DNA of 64,000 bases from Atrina japonica (GCA_030159075.1 BROG01000050.1:910501-974500), one strand, 5' to 3'. Shown: positions 1 through 10,416, counted from the first letter of the stretch. A program made the numbers and translations. Notes: generated by a model not told the origin, from the sequence alone.

Positions 1-540
1 AAATTCATTATATTCTTGTTCAACTTCAGGTTAAAAGTTATAAAATCTGAGAGAAGACAAACATGTACCTGTGTATACCAATACATGTACGCTAACAGTA
101 TAATAATACAACAGGGCAAGAGAAATGTACTCGTCCACTCACCCTGGATGAGTGAACATGGCTTGAGGACAAGTAGTTAGAATTGGGTGCTCGTCCTCGG
201 TGACAAGTATTTTTTCTCCTAGATCTACATGTACATCTACATTTTAGCCTCTAAAACATCCCATGAACACCACGCTTTTGAAATCCTTTACTGCCATTTT
301 AATCAATTCTAAGACCCATATCAGAGAAATAGTTAGTCCATTGAAATTTATACAAAACTGGGACAAGATGAAGGTGTTTCTAAGGGATGAGTAGTTTTCA
401 AAATCGCAATGTACATACATGTATGAATAAATATTCTTAAATTTTGGAAGATTCTCACCTTCAGCTACAATATAAGCCTGAAATCTGATAAACTATGCAA
501 GTCAAGTTAAAAATATTCTCAGACTCAACGAAAAAAAAAA
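1..540. other. non-coding stretch, no gene seen
   Basis: AT-rich sequence with scattered ACATGTA motifs and an A-run near 530. No open frame with coding character and no recognisable element. Confidence 0.6.
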
Positions 541-549
541 AAAAATTCA

Positions 550-800
550 GGGAGCATCATTCAGTGACCGAGTGGTTAGCATGCATCGCACTTTAAACCA
601 TGAAGTCTCTCATGATCATCTGCAGTCAAAGCAGGTTGGAGTCCAGCTGGAATCTACAAGTTAGCCGATTTTGTGAGAATGTTTGTTGGTTAACTTTTGG
701 AAGGCAGGTGGTCTCTTTCCTCATACATGTACATTGTTATAACCGGGTTCTCTCCTCCACCATTAAAATCTGGCCACCACCATATCATTTGAATTCATTA
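550..800 (+). repeat. tRNA-derived SINE, family B, plus strand
   Basis: It begins with a tRNA-like head: an A-box-like TGACCGAGTGG near 560 and a degenerate B box near 645. A body then ends in a block reading GTTCTCTCC...CTGGCCACCACCAT. Similar bodies occur near 27.1-27.4 kb (minus), 30.4 kb (tail only) and 46.3 kb. The 70-residue open frame inside it is a by-product of the SINE and is not called as a gene. Confidence 0.65.
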
Positions 801-1000
801 TCATGTGACTGAAAATTTTTATGAGTGTATGTGACGAGAAACAATATTCAAAACAAACAAAGGAATATTCATTGTTTTAAGTTTCATTGTGTTACTTTAC
901 CCATTCATACCCCAGTGTCTATATAATACATGTATATACTCTTCTCTGTTGTATTAGATCAGTCTACATCGTATTATTTTCTGTGGTGTGGAAAGGGTAA

Positions 1001-1093
1001 TTAACCCTTTCACCCCTACAGGTTACCATAATAGACTAGTCTAAACAAAAGAAAAGAATGTACCACTCAGATATTCAGGGGTGAAAGGGTTAA
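1001..1093. mobile_element. 93-bp MITE with 17-bp perfect TIRs
   Basis: The left end TTAACCCTTTCACCCCT (1001-1017) is exactly complementary to the right end AGGGGTGAAAGGGTTAA (1077-1093). The interior is AT-rich and non-coding. Related diverged copies lie near 2052-2152, 21987-22073 and 35723-35812. Confidence 0.8.
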
Positions 1094-1099
1094 AAATCA

Positions 1100-1760
1100 C
1101 CAAAAGAAAAGCTATGCAAATGTATGTACATGTACATTGTAGCGACCTCTTGCATTATCCCTTTCACATGCAAAGAAGAGTTTTACTTTTACATAACTTA
1201 CAATGTAGATGAATGAAATCAGATTGTTTCCTGTTTCATACATGTAGTTCTTTTCAAAAATTTACAATTGAACTACATAATTATAATGTAACCTTGAATA
1301 TGATTTGTGTTGGTACAGATGTAGGACCCATCTATGCTGGGATTAATATCATCAACATGTGGGTCCTGTAAAAGCCAAATTCCCAATGCAAAATCTGCCA
1401 TTTTTCTTTCCAATTTTGAGCAATAATTTCCCAGTTAGGTTCACTCTCAGTCTGTCATTCACATTCAGTACTAAACAATAAAAATGAGAATTGAGTATAT
1501 GTACATGTACAAACTGCATTTTGAAGTCTTCAGATGAAAACCGTGTTGTCAGTTTAATAAGAGAGACTAAATGTGTCTTTATCCTTATGAATTGAATGAC
1601 CATAATCACTTTTTCCCCTCTTTTGAGCCTTTGCAACATAAAATTCCCAATCAGAAGGGTACAGAACAGAACCCCTGCTATGATTTTCTTTTTGTCACAC
1701 CATTTCGGTCAGTCTTGATGAGCATGCTATTGCATGACATACATGTAATGTCCTTTTCTC
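1100..1760. other. non-coding stretch, no gene seen
   Basis: AT-rich sequence with ACATGTACA microsatellite-like motifs. Small open frames on both strands lack recognisable domains and are not called. Confidence 0.5.
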
Positions 1761-2007
1761 ATTTATGGGGATAAGTCAAGTACTAGGAAGTAGCTCAGTG
1801 GGCAGAGCAGCCAGACATTGTGGAAAATATTTGATCTCTGTCTGCAGTGTCTGGGCCGTGGCAGTGCATTTTGCTCCATCTATATTAATGGTGCCTAGCT
1901 TAACATTTCAGTGCGCAAAACTTAGTGTCTATCGTGAGATTTCACCGGGGATGTGAAATTTTAAAAAGGGAGGTAGGAGGAGTGTACAGAGGACTGGATA
2001 AGTTGGA

Positions 2008-2195
2008 CTAGGTACAAATGTAGCACAGTGGGCAGAGCAGCCGTACAGTTGTGAGGGACCCTAACTCATCAACCCCTGAAATACAATAGACTCTTCTGTA
2101 AATCAATGACTTAGATGAGTCCAAATGTGTCTTTAGGGGTGAACTAGTTAATTGGTTTGAATCCTAGTCTGGCAGTGCATTTTTTTTTCACAGTT
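2008..2195 (+). repeat. tRNA-like SINE head split by a small MITE
   Basis: An A-box-like segment (GCACAGTGGGCAGAGCAGCC, near 2023) and a B-box-like segment (GTTTGAATCC, near 2156) belong to one tRNA-like head. They are separated by a member of the 93-bp MITE family. A second head of the same type, with AGCTCAGTGGGCAGAGCAG, is near 1790. Confidence 0.6.
2052..2152. mobile_element. small MITE copy inside a SINE head
   Basis: The ends read ACTCATCAACCCCTGAAA and TAGGGGTGAACTAGTTAA. They are imperfect inverted repeats that match the family seen at 1001-1093. It interrupts a tRNA-like SINE head. Confidence 0.6.
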
Positions 2196-2199
2196 CTTT

Positions 2200-2700
2200 T
2201 ACAGATGCACATGTTTTATAGTTGTTAAAAATTCATAAATTTGACCCATTTTTAAGCGAATGAAAAAAGAGATAATAATGTGTTTATTTATCTTATTCTG
2301 AAGTTACAATAAGAAAATGGGTGTTTGTGTATTTTGTCAAATTAAACAGTAACACTTCTTTGAAACAATCTATACTCTTTCCATTTGGGACCTCTGATGA
2401 TGACCTACATTTACGATGTCTTCGAAGTCATGTATGCTCATGGTAACAAATATAATAATATATAAGAGATGAAGTGCACAGAATTAAACAACTTTAATAA
2501 GGTTGACGAAACATACATGTGGGTATCAGGGTTTAAACCATAATTTTATTGTTGATTCAGCACATGTATCAACTGATTGGTGAAAGATGTCTTCACAATC
2601 ACATGTGTAAACAATAATAATTTGATTTTCAAATATCTTAATTTATTGATACAACAATTAAAGCTTTGTGGGGCGCAGAATAGGCCAACAGCATTGTGTG
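2200..2700. other. non-coding stretch, no gene seen
   Basis: AT-rich sequence between a SINE and a TA microsatellite. No coding or repeat structure is recognised. Confidence 0.5.
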
Positions 2701-2705
2701 TGTGT

Positions 2706-2708
<3 letters not shown>

Positions 2709-2762
<54 letters not shown>
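2709..2762. repeat. (TA)n microsatellite
   Basis: Uninterrupted TA dinucleotide run preceded by a short TG run. Confidence 0.97.
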
Positions 2763-2766
<4 letters not shown>

Positions 2767-2769
2767 AAA

Positions 2770-3460
2770 TAAATCAGTAACTCATGATTAACTCAATAAC
2801 TTGAAAGTTGAATAAAAAGTATAACGTAGATCTGATATTCATCTATGCCTATGACGTCTTACTACCTCCCAAAAAGCATCGTCTTCATCTGGTATTTCGA
2901 ACATGACACAATCAGTCAATTACTTCAAAAGTACGCGATAAGTTTCCTAAAAATAGCATTTTGATTCTTTTGGAAGTAAAACATCTCGTATTCGCCGCCC
3001 ATAGTGAAAGTTGTGGGTAAATTACAAAACCAGTCAGTAGAGGATAAGTTCCGGATGATAAGACATATTTTGATTAAGCGTAATAGAAATTATGTAAATT
3101 CATTAAAACGTAATAACACATCAAAAAGAGATTTAGAAAGCGTTGCTATTTAAAAATTAATACAAATTTCCGTCCCTATGGTTGAAACGGTACATAATTT
3201 AGGTTTCAATATTCTTATCAAATAAAAATCCCGCATTTATAGCTCGTTTTAAACCGTATTATTTTCCCCGATATGAATCGCACAGCTTTTCCGCCTTAGA
3301 GTTTTCGCATGTGTGTGTTGCATAGAAAAAACTATAGACGGTAAAATGTTATTTTGTGATTCACGACACAGGCGTGAAATCTCAAATTTGTTTGTATCAG
3401 GTTGATGTCATATTTACGCAAGTTTGTGTTCAAGGCTTATTTCCATTTAATTTATCCCGA
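2770..3460. other. non-coding stretch, no gene seen
   Basis: AT-rich sequence with no recognised element. Open frames are short. Confidence 0.5.
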
Positions 3461-3477
3461 CAGCGAAAGTGATCTCC

Positions 3478-3586
3478 AGGCCGAACTTTCTGCCCCGATT
3501 TTGAGCGATTTTTTGTAAAATCAGGTTTTATCAAAAAAAAAAAAAAAAAAAAAAAATGCTTAAAATCGGGGAAGAAAGTTCGGCCT
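3478..3586. mobile_element. foldback element with 29-bp arms
   Basis: The left arm 3478-3506 (AGGCCGAACTTTC...) and right arm 3558-3586 (...GAAAGTTCGGCCT) are near-perfect inverted repeats around an A-run. AAAGTGATC occurs at 3466-3474 and again at 3587-3595, flanking the unit, which suggests a 9-bp target duplication. Confidence 0.7.
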
Positions 3587-3660
3587 AAAGTGATCCCTAG
3601 CACAGAGCCATAGCCTTCTCCCAATCACAAACACGGACATATCTGCCCCCCCCCTCCCCA

Positions 3661-3767
3661 TAGTTAGAGCTGCAACAAAGAAGGTATTTTACTATTTTGA
3701 TTTCCTGTCAAGAAGGAGACAGAAAAATCAAACTAGTAAAATACCTTCATCGTTGCAGCTGTAACTA
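3661..3767. mobile_element. second foldback element
   Basis: TAGTTAGAGCTGCAAC at the left end pairs with GTTGCAGCTGTAACTA at the right end. The complementarity continues through GAAGGTATTTTACTA to a loop near 3710. No ORF. Confidence 0.75.
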
Positions 3768-3800
3768 CCCCCCCTAAAAAAAAAACTGATTCGTTCGATT

Positions 3801-3848
3801 GTGACCTCTGTTTTTAGTCTCTTCCGAAAGACTCATAACTTTCACTCC
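3801..3848 (-). repeat. distal half of a SINE split by the LTR retrotransposon
   Basis: Read on the minus strand it contains CTTTCGGAAGAGACTAAAAACAGAGGTC. This matches the body of the full-length SINE near 16500-16760 (CTTCTGAATGAGACC...GGAGGTCC) and the one near 17690. The head half continues at 13344, beyond the LTR element. Confidence 0.75.
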
Positions 3849-4064
3849 TGTGGTGATAACGGGAATTAGAGCCAACCCGTTATCACTTGTAAATAGAGTG
3901 GCTCTGCGCCTGCGCATTGAGTTCCCGGGTATATTAGATCAACCCAAGACAGACGATATAGAACTCACCTACCGGCCGGACGAAGATTCCACGAATAGTT
4001 ATATTCAATTATATATATAGATATAACTGTCAGAAGCCAAGTTGGTAAGTATAAATTTACTATA
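3849..4064 (+). repeat. 5' LTR
   Basis: It starts TGTGGTGATAACGGG and ends TTTACTATA. One mismatch separates it from 13128-13343. An 11-bp perfect stem, GTGATAACGGG (3853-3863) with CCCGTTATCAC (3876-3886), lies at its 5' end. A TATA-like run is at 4012-4020 and a strong splice-donor-like GGTAAGT at 4044-4050. Ends are TG...TA rather than TG...CA. Confidence 0.96.
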
Positions 4065-4066
4065 TT

Positions 4067-4084
4067 TGGCGTCGCCGGTATTAG
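4067..4084 (+). promoter_or_regulatory. candidate primer binding site
   Basis: TGGCGTCGCCGG begins three bases after the LTR. TGG is the complement of a tRNA CCA end, as expected for a minus-strand primer site. I could not identify the tRNA. Confidence 0.55.
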
Positions 4085-4410
4085 AACCTGCGTCTCGTTT
4101 TACCGAAAGCGAGCAATTTTTGTAGACTTTTGGAAGGCGTAGATTATACGGCCTAGAGTTTGGATAAGCAAGTCTGTCGTCTGCTTGGGAATAACCTAAG
4201 TCTCGTTTAACAATTTTTTTTCTAATTATTTTATTTTATTCGTTAAACGTATATTATACGGCCTAGAGTTGTTTGCAAGTGTCGTCAGCTTCTTAAAAGA
4301 ACCTAAGTCTCGCTTGTCCAAAAAAAAAGCTTTGCAAATTTTTGTGGACTTGAGGAAAAACGTAGATTAGTAGACAGTAGCGTTTGAATACGAGTGTCGT
4401 CGAACTGTAA
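4083..4410 (+). repeat. imperfect tandem repeats in the retrotransposon leader
   Basis: About three diverged units of roughly 115 bp. Each contains ACCTRMGTCTCG, a TTTTTG(T)AGACTT-like stretch, GTAGATTATACGGCCTAGAGTT (complete in two units) and a TGTCGTC block. They lie between the primer site and Gag, the position where Drosophila gypsy carries its insulator repeats. Function is unknown. Confidence 0.7.
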
Positions 4411-4665
4411 ATTTATATTGCAACTTTATTTAATTGTAATTGTATTTTTATTAACTGAAAAATTCAGTTAGTAAATATTGTTCATTGTAGTTGACTGTGC
4501 GAAGATTGTTAAATTCAATTTTGCACGTGCACTTCGTGACTGGCAGCAACCAAAGGGAGATAATTACAAACGTAATTGTTTTCTTGTCTGTGAGTAGCTG
4601 TTCACACAGGTGTACCAGTCAACTATACAGATCCTGAGGAACCCGAATTATCACCAACAGAACAG

Positions 4666-6410
4666 ATGATAATGGGTGTTGAGGAATTGCTAAAGGCAAA
4701 GAACACATCTGCCTCTACTAAGGGTAAACATGAATTTGTAGACCCTGAAGTTAAGGTGGAGGTTCAAGAACCTATGCAAAACCAAAATGCCTACTGGGAA
4801 AAAAGGGGGCATAATTAAACAAGCTAAGTTTAACCCCTTTACACCTCAGTTGCCACCCCCCAGGGTTTGCTTATCAGGGTCAGCCTATAAAAGGCCAAAC
4901 TATGGCTAAGCAATTACAACCTATGCAATTTAAGCAGAAAAAGGTTGTAAATAAAGGTCAGCCTAGTCAAGGCCAACCTATACAACCCGATATATTATTT
5001 CAAGGAGAACCTTGTGGAGGTATGCCTATGGAACAGTATCCAGTAGCCCCTGAGTATACACCAATGCCACAGGGACAAACAACAGGGTACAAATCAATGG
5101 CAAACTAACACAGGTACAAATCCTGGAATGATGCAAAAATCCCCCCATGTATCCAAATATGTTTCCAAACTTTAACCCTTGGATGCCATATTATGGAATG
5201 CCAGGCATGCCTAACATGATACCACAGCAATTTCCTGGTTTTCAAGGAAATCAGTGGCCATGTAATATGGCTAATCCATGGCAATCCAATTATGGATATC
5301 CAGTTCAGCAGCCTATAAAATCCCTATAACCAACCATATCCGCAACAAAATATGGGGTTTAATATGCCACAGGGTGAAGTGAATCCTCAGCTTGAGCAGG
5401 TGTCCCCCACCTATGCCACAAGACAATTATGGACCTACAAAACATGGGTTATGCGCCTGCAGTGCAATTAAATTACCAAAACCAGCCAAGAGGGCCACGA
5501 CCTCCAGTTCGTCAGACTGTAGAGAATTTTACCAAAAACTACAGTTTGATGGATCAAAAGACCATTGGCTAGGTTATAAACACAAGTTATTGCGATACTT
5601 GCAGATGCGCAACTGGACCTATGCTGAGGCCAAGGACTACCTTTGCTTCTGTCTTCAAGGCAAGGCAGCTGAATATTATGCAACTACAGTAACAAGAAAT
5701 CAAAATCTTGGGTTTCTTGAATTACTAAATAAATTAGAAAAGAGATTTGGAGGCGTGCCACTTCCGGACACCGCGCAAGTGCAATTGGCAAACTCGCATC
5801 AGACCTCAGAAGAATCTATTGAGGACTGGGCTGATAGAGTTATACAGTTGTCAATGCGTGCGTATCCGGATATGACAGAAAATTTTTATTTATAGACAGG
5901 CCATCAAGAGAAATTTGCCACGGCTGTCTGGACAAAGAAGCTGGTCAGTTTTGTGGTGAATCAAAATTTAGAGACAGTTGAACTGGTAATCGATAAGATT
6001 AAAAGTTATCAGTTCAACCATAAAAGCATCTATGAGAGTCGGAAGAAGGAAATCAAACAGTTATATGTGTCTCCTTCAGGTTCCGAATCCAGTGATGATG
6101 AGCCTGTTATTAAATCGGTGAAGCAAACAAAATTTAAAACAAGAGTGAAAAGCCAAGGGATAAAACAGAAGTTCAAATATCAGAACTTAAGAAAGAAGTA
6201 GGAGATTTAAAAGAAAATATGAGGTTAATATTGCGCAGCCTAGAACAATTAAAAACTAGGCCAGCCAGTAAAGGTCTCCTAGTCCCTTACGAAGTAGATC
6301 CCCTTCACCGATTAGAGGTATGTGTTTCCATTGTCACGGGCAAGGACAATTTTGCAAGAGATGTCCTAGCAGAAATGAGGAAACCAACCAGCGAAAGCAG
6401 TGTCGTTTAA
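4666..6410 (+). pseudogene. Gag region, frameshifted
   Basis: Gag is the structural particle protein of LTR elements. The first ATG in the open segment is at 4666; the frame is lost after an AAAAAAGGGGG run near 4800. A Pro/Gln/Met-rich stretch follows at 4900-5330. A retrotransposon Gag (capsid-like) helical domain at 5490-5890 includes FDGSKDHWLGYKHKLLRY and a KRFGG segment. A charged region at 5950-6200 leads to one zinc knuckle at 6323-6364. In the knuckle, the His of the CX2CX4HX4C pattern is replaced by Gln (CAA). Frames change at least four times. It is in line with protease and RT, as expected for a Gag-Pol precursor. Domain identity is fairly secure; exact ends are not. Confidence 0.85.
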
Positions 6411-6838
6411 ATTTAAACGACAAGGGGTCAGGCCAGAAGGCCTAAACCTGACTCAATTAGAGGAAGGCCTACAATGTGCAGATGAACCATTAATAATAAG
6501 ACATTTAAAATCAAGGTCAAATTTAAAGGTTCCTTTGAAGATTCAAGGTAAAAGAGTAGAGGCTATAATAGATACTGCTTCTGATGTAACAATCCTTTCA
6601 GATCAGTTTTATGAGTCTTTACCTTTAAAACCTAAAATAACTAGGTCATTTACTTTGAATACCGCTGGACGAAATATGTCAATGAAGGGCTATTTATTAG
6701 AACCAACAGAAATATTACTTAATGGTCTTGTATTTAAAGAACAATTGTATGTTGCACCTCTTGAGGATGCCATGCTAATTGGGTTAGATTTTATGTCCAA
6801 AACACAAAGCTGTGGTTGAACATGGAGTCTGGAAATCT
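6400..6838 (+). pseudogene. retropepsin-like aspartic protease
   Basis: It would cleave the Gag-Pol precursor. The active-site segment reads IDTASDVTIL near 6568-6597. D-T-A replaces the commoner D-T/S-G, a variant I recall from other invertebrate gypsy elements. The distal hydrophobic motif MLIGLDFM lies near 6770-6795 and fits the family's ILG...D pattern. The open frame spans 6400-6819 and follows the zinc knuckle in a different frame, so Gag and protease are separated by a frameshift here. No clear ATG start is expected, because it would be released from a polyprotein. Codon use resembles the rest of the element. Confidence 0.85.
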
Positions 6839-7258
6839 TCATATACAGAAACAAGTAATATCCTTCATTGGCCAAAAATGGTGATTCTGTACCTTGTGTC
6901 CAACGAGTGACCAGGTTAGGGTAAAAAATAAAATTAATATCCCTCCCTGTTCAGTAGTTAGAGTAGAGTGCAGGTTAGATAAACCTCTAGAATCTGTCTT
7001 ACCTGGTTGAGCCTGATATAAAAACGTGTGCTTGCTCCCCGTGTGTGTATCGAGGGTGCACAGGCACCAGTCATGGTATTTGTCAACATTTTCTGATTAT
7101 AAAATAACACTTTTTAAGGATCAGGATGTTGGCGAAGCTTCAGAGGTAGACGAGATTTCACCAGTGATACATGACTCTATTAACACAAACACTGTTAAAA
7201 GTATAAAGGTGCAAGATTCTCTCCTTCTCAGGAGCATGTTCCTGAGCATTTAGTTGAC

Positions 7259-8060
7259 TTGTATCAGAGATCGTGTTCTGAATTAAGCACTGAGCAGTGT
7301 CGGCTGTTAAAACGGCTTCTAATTGACTATGCAGAATGTGTTTTTCAGCTCATGAGTTTGATCTGGGTAGCTTTACTGCTATGGAGCATGCTATTGATAC
7401 CGGAGATTCGCGCCCTATCAAACAACGTTTTCCGAAGAACCCAGTTTGCTTTGCAGGTGAAGAAGAAAAAACATTTAGAAAAAATGTGAAAGCCGACGTC
7501 GTTGAGCCTTCAATATCTGAATGGGCATTCTTCTCTGTTTTAGTTCGGAAGCGAGATGGCAGTGTGAGATGGTGTGTGGATTACCGAGCTCTAAACAAAG
7601 TAACGAAAAAAGACGTATTTCCACTACCCCTGGTGGAGGAATGTTTGGATACCTTAGCAGGAATAACATGGTTTTCTAAGCTAGACGCCACTTGGGGTTA
7701 TTGGCAAATAAAGGTGAAAGAGGAAGATAAATGTAAAACTGCCTTCACCACAAAATACGGTCTTTTTCAGTTTAAAAGAATGAGCTTTGGTCTAACAAAT
7801 GCACCCAGCACCTTCTCTAGAGTCATGAATCTTGTCTTGCGAGGTCTACACTGGAACACAGTTCTAGCCTTTTTAGATGACGTATTGGTTCTAGGAAGAA
7901 CAATAGAAGAACCATTTGGTAAATCTTACCGAGGTGTTTCAAAGGTTCAGGAAATACGGAATCAAATTAAAGGCCAAAAAGTGTTGATCTGTTAAGACAA
8001 GAAGTAGAGTATTTAGGAAGAACTGTAGGTCGAGAGGGTATGAAGGTCAGTAGAAGTTGT
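7259..8060 (+). pseudogene. reverse transcriptase domain, Ty3/gypsy type
   Basis: It copies element RNA into DNA. Fingers and palm are clear: VRKRDGSVRWCVDYRALNK near 7540-7600, FPLP, LDATWGYWQI near 7681-7710, a YGLFQFKRMSFGLTNAP block, and catalytic FLDDVLV near 7869-7890. FLDD stands in place of the usual YIDD, with both metal-binding Asp residues kept. The frame shifts near 7340 within the N-terminal part, again near 7930, and the 7995 stop is out of frame with the thumb continuation (VEYLGRTVGREG near 8007-8045). Length and motif spacing are normal for the family. It lies directly before RNase H, the Ty3/gypsy arrangement. Confidence 0.93.
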
Positions 8061-8067
8061 TGAAACT

Positions 8068-8625
8068 ATGGAAGCATGGACAGTCCCTAAGTGTTCCAAG
8101 GAAGTGGAACGCTTTTGTGGATTTGCCAACTATCATAGAAATTTCATAAAAGATTTTGCTGAGATTTTCCGTGCCACTTTATGGACTTACAGGGAAAAAA
8201 TAAATTTAGGTGGGAAACAGAACATCAGGAAGCCTTTGAAAAAGCTAAAAGTAGCACTCAGTAGCGCTCCTGTGCTTGCGATTCCTACCCGTGAGGATAA
8301 ATTTATTTTAGACACTGATGCATCCGACCATGCCATTGGTTGTGAACTGATTCAGATTCAGGATGGGGAAGAGAGATGTGTATCATATTGTAGTTTCTCT
8401 CTCACGCCAGAACAGAAGAAGTATTGCACAACCAGGAAGGAACTGTTAGCAGTTGTCAGGTGTACCAGGCAGTTTAGACATTATCTACTGGGTAGAGAAT
8501 TCATTTTAAGGACTGATCATAGCTCCCTTCAATGGTTGATGAATTTCAAAAATCCCATAGGCCAATAGCCAGGTGGATGGAGGAATTGAGTCAGTACTGG
8601 GATGATAATACAACATAGACCCGGT
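8068..8625 (+). pseudogene. RNase H domain of Pol
   Basis: It degrades the RNA strand of RNA-DNA hybrids during element replication. After a connection segment with FCGFANYHRNFIKDFAEI, the open frame reads LDTDASDHAIG near 8310-8340. KELLAVVRCTRQFRHYLLG and TDHSSLQWL near 8515-8540 follow. These supply the conserved acidic residues of the family. The frame breaks after 8568, and near 8633 the text resumes with HVNADYMSRL, matching the N-A-D-x-x-S-R motif that usually ends this domain. The neighbouring frameshift near 8190-8220 interrupts the connection region. Confidence 0.92.
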
Positions 8626-8879
8626 AGCAAGCATGCATGTCAATGCAGATTATATGTCTAGACTAGGTGCTCCAAGTACCTGTCACCATTTCAAACATGG
8701 TGTACAACTAGCTGACCTTCCTTGTGGAGGATGTCATTATTGTCAGAAAAGGCACTTTGAATGGAGTGGTTTTATTGAAAATGTAGATGAAGCTGTTCCA
8801 TTGACAAAAGTACAACAAATCAGTAAACAACAACGGTCCTTTTGTCTTGGATGGGTGGATACACCTGGGAAAGGGTGAA

Positions 8880-10140
8880 TGAATTACACAGCGAAAAGAT
8901 GTAGATCTACTGCCCATAATACAGTGGTTGGATCCGGGAAAAAACCCAATGAAGGGGAAATTTTCTTGAGTAGTCCAGCTGCTAAACACTATTGGATCAA
9001 CAAGGAGTTGTTTTTTGTTGTGTGAAAATGGTGTGGTATGGAGACAGAAGACAACGGATGTTTCTGAAAAGTTATTAGTTGTACCAATAGCCCTTAGGCA
9101 GGACATTCTGAGTGGTTCACATGATTTACCCTCCTCTGGTCATCAAGGTCAATCAAGGACATTGGAAAAGATGTAAGTTACGTTTTTACTGGTATTCCAT
9201 GGACGTTGATGTTAAACATTATGTCGCATCTTGTTCTGTTTGTAACAGAAATAAAAAATCAAACAGGAAAGCGAAATGCAACCTGACTACGGTTCCATGC
9301 CGGGTCCCCCATGGAGAGAGTTCACATGGACTTTCTCGGACCCTTACCAGTAACAAAAAACAAAAACACCTATGTTCTTGTCATGGTGGACCAGTTTACA
9401 AAATGGGTAGAGTGTGTTCCACTACCAAGTCAGTCCGCAGAGGAAAACTGCATTAGCTGCGGTAAACCAATTCTTTTCCAGACTTGGTTTTCCATATCAG
9501 ATTTTCACAGATTAGAGGGGCTAACTTTGAAAGTAAAATTATTTGCTCAGCTCTGTGAAAGACTGAAGATCCACAAAACACAGGACCACAGCCTATAGAC
9601 CATCAGCTAACGGTCAAGTGGAAAGATATAATAGGACATTGATGGACGCAGTACGCTGTTTCTCGAGCAGATCACCCACAAATTGGGATGAATATCTACC
9701 ACAGTTGGCAGGTGCTCTAAGATCAGCCGTTAACCGCAGTAACTGGATACTCCCCAAACATGCTAATGATGGGCAGGGAGGTCAATGTTCCTATGGATCT
9801 TATGTTTCCTTGCCCAAAAAGTACTGACTCTGTGGATTATGATCAGTTTGTCCTAGAGCTTATTAGACATATTCAGTCTGCTCATGAGATAGCCCGTGAA
9901 AAATTAAAATCTAGTTTAGCTGTAAATAAGCGTGACTATGATTTAAAAACTTTCACAAGAGCTTACTCAGTGGGCGATGCTGTATATGTTTTAGACACTG
10001 CCGTGCCTAAAGGCAAATGTGCCAAGTTAAGACCACAATGGAAAGGACCTGGATTGATTGTAAAGAAATTGACAGATTATTTGTATAAGGTCTTAATACG
10101 TAAAAAAACTAGAAACAATCAATCATGACAGGCTAAAACC
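8880..10140 (+). pseudogene. integrase, frameshifted and with an in-frame stop
   Basis: It inserts the cDNA into the genome. The N-terminal H2C2 zinc module is seen at 9115-9260 (HDLPSSGH ... CSVCNRNKK). The DDE core starts with RVHMDFLGPLP at 9311-9350 (first Asp). FPYQIFTD near 9490-9513 (second Asp) is followed at once by TAG and a frame change. NGQVERYNRT near 9609-9640 supplies the catalytic Glu. A C-terminal KGPGLIVKKLTDYLYKV segment near 10040-10090 matches the GPY/F module. All three catalytic acids are present, but they are spread over three frames, so no intact integrase is encoded. The HHCC-DDE-GPY/F order is standard for Ty3/gypsy. Confidence 0.92.
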
Positions 10141-10247
10141 ATGTAAGGATAGAGAACTACCCCACATGGTTGCATTCAAAAATGAAATATCTAGAAGCAG
10201 GATCACTGGATATAGGGTGTCCGTCAGACAATTCTGATAACAAAAAT

Positions 10248-10399
10248 GAATATTGTCTATGTCGAGGTCCCTATTACTGGTGAATTTCATGATACAGTGT
10301 AATGAATGTAGGGAATGTTATCATGGATCCTGTGTGGATGTAACCAGTGAGGAAGGCATTATGATCGATATTTATCTCTGCCCTGAATGCTATCAGTGA
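10248..10399 (+). pseudogene. PHD-type zinc finger downstream of integrase
   Basis: C-L-C at 10254-10262, then after a stop/frame change MIQCNECRECYHGSC from 10289, then LCPEC ending near 10390, and a stop at 10397-10399. The Cys/His spacing fits C4-H-C3 of a PHD finger, including the C-x2-C, the C-Y-H and the final C-x2-C. PHD fingers often bind histone H3 tails. In this position it could guide integration to certain chromatin, as chromodomains do in chromoviruses; that role is inference. The usual Trp before the His (W-Y/F-H) is Cys here. Confidence 0.82.
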
Positions 10400-10416
10400 A
10401 AGTGAATTTATTTTGC

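Noticed and set aside
600..812. 70-codon ORF
   Set aside because: It lies entirely in a tRNA-derived SINE and has no recognisable domain.
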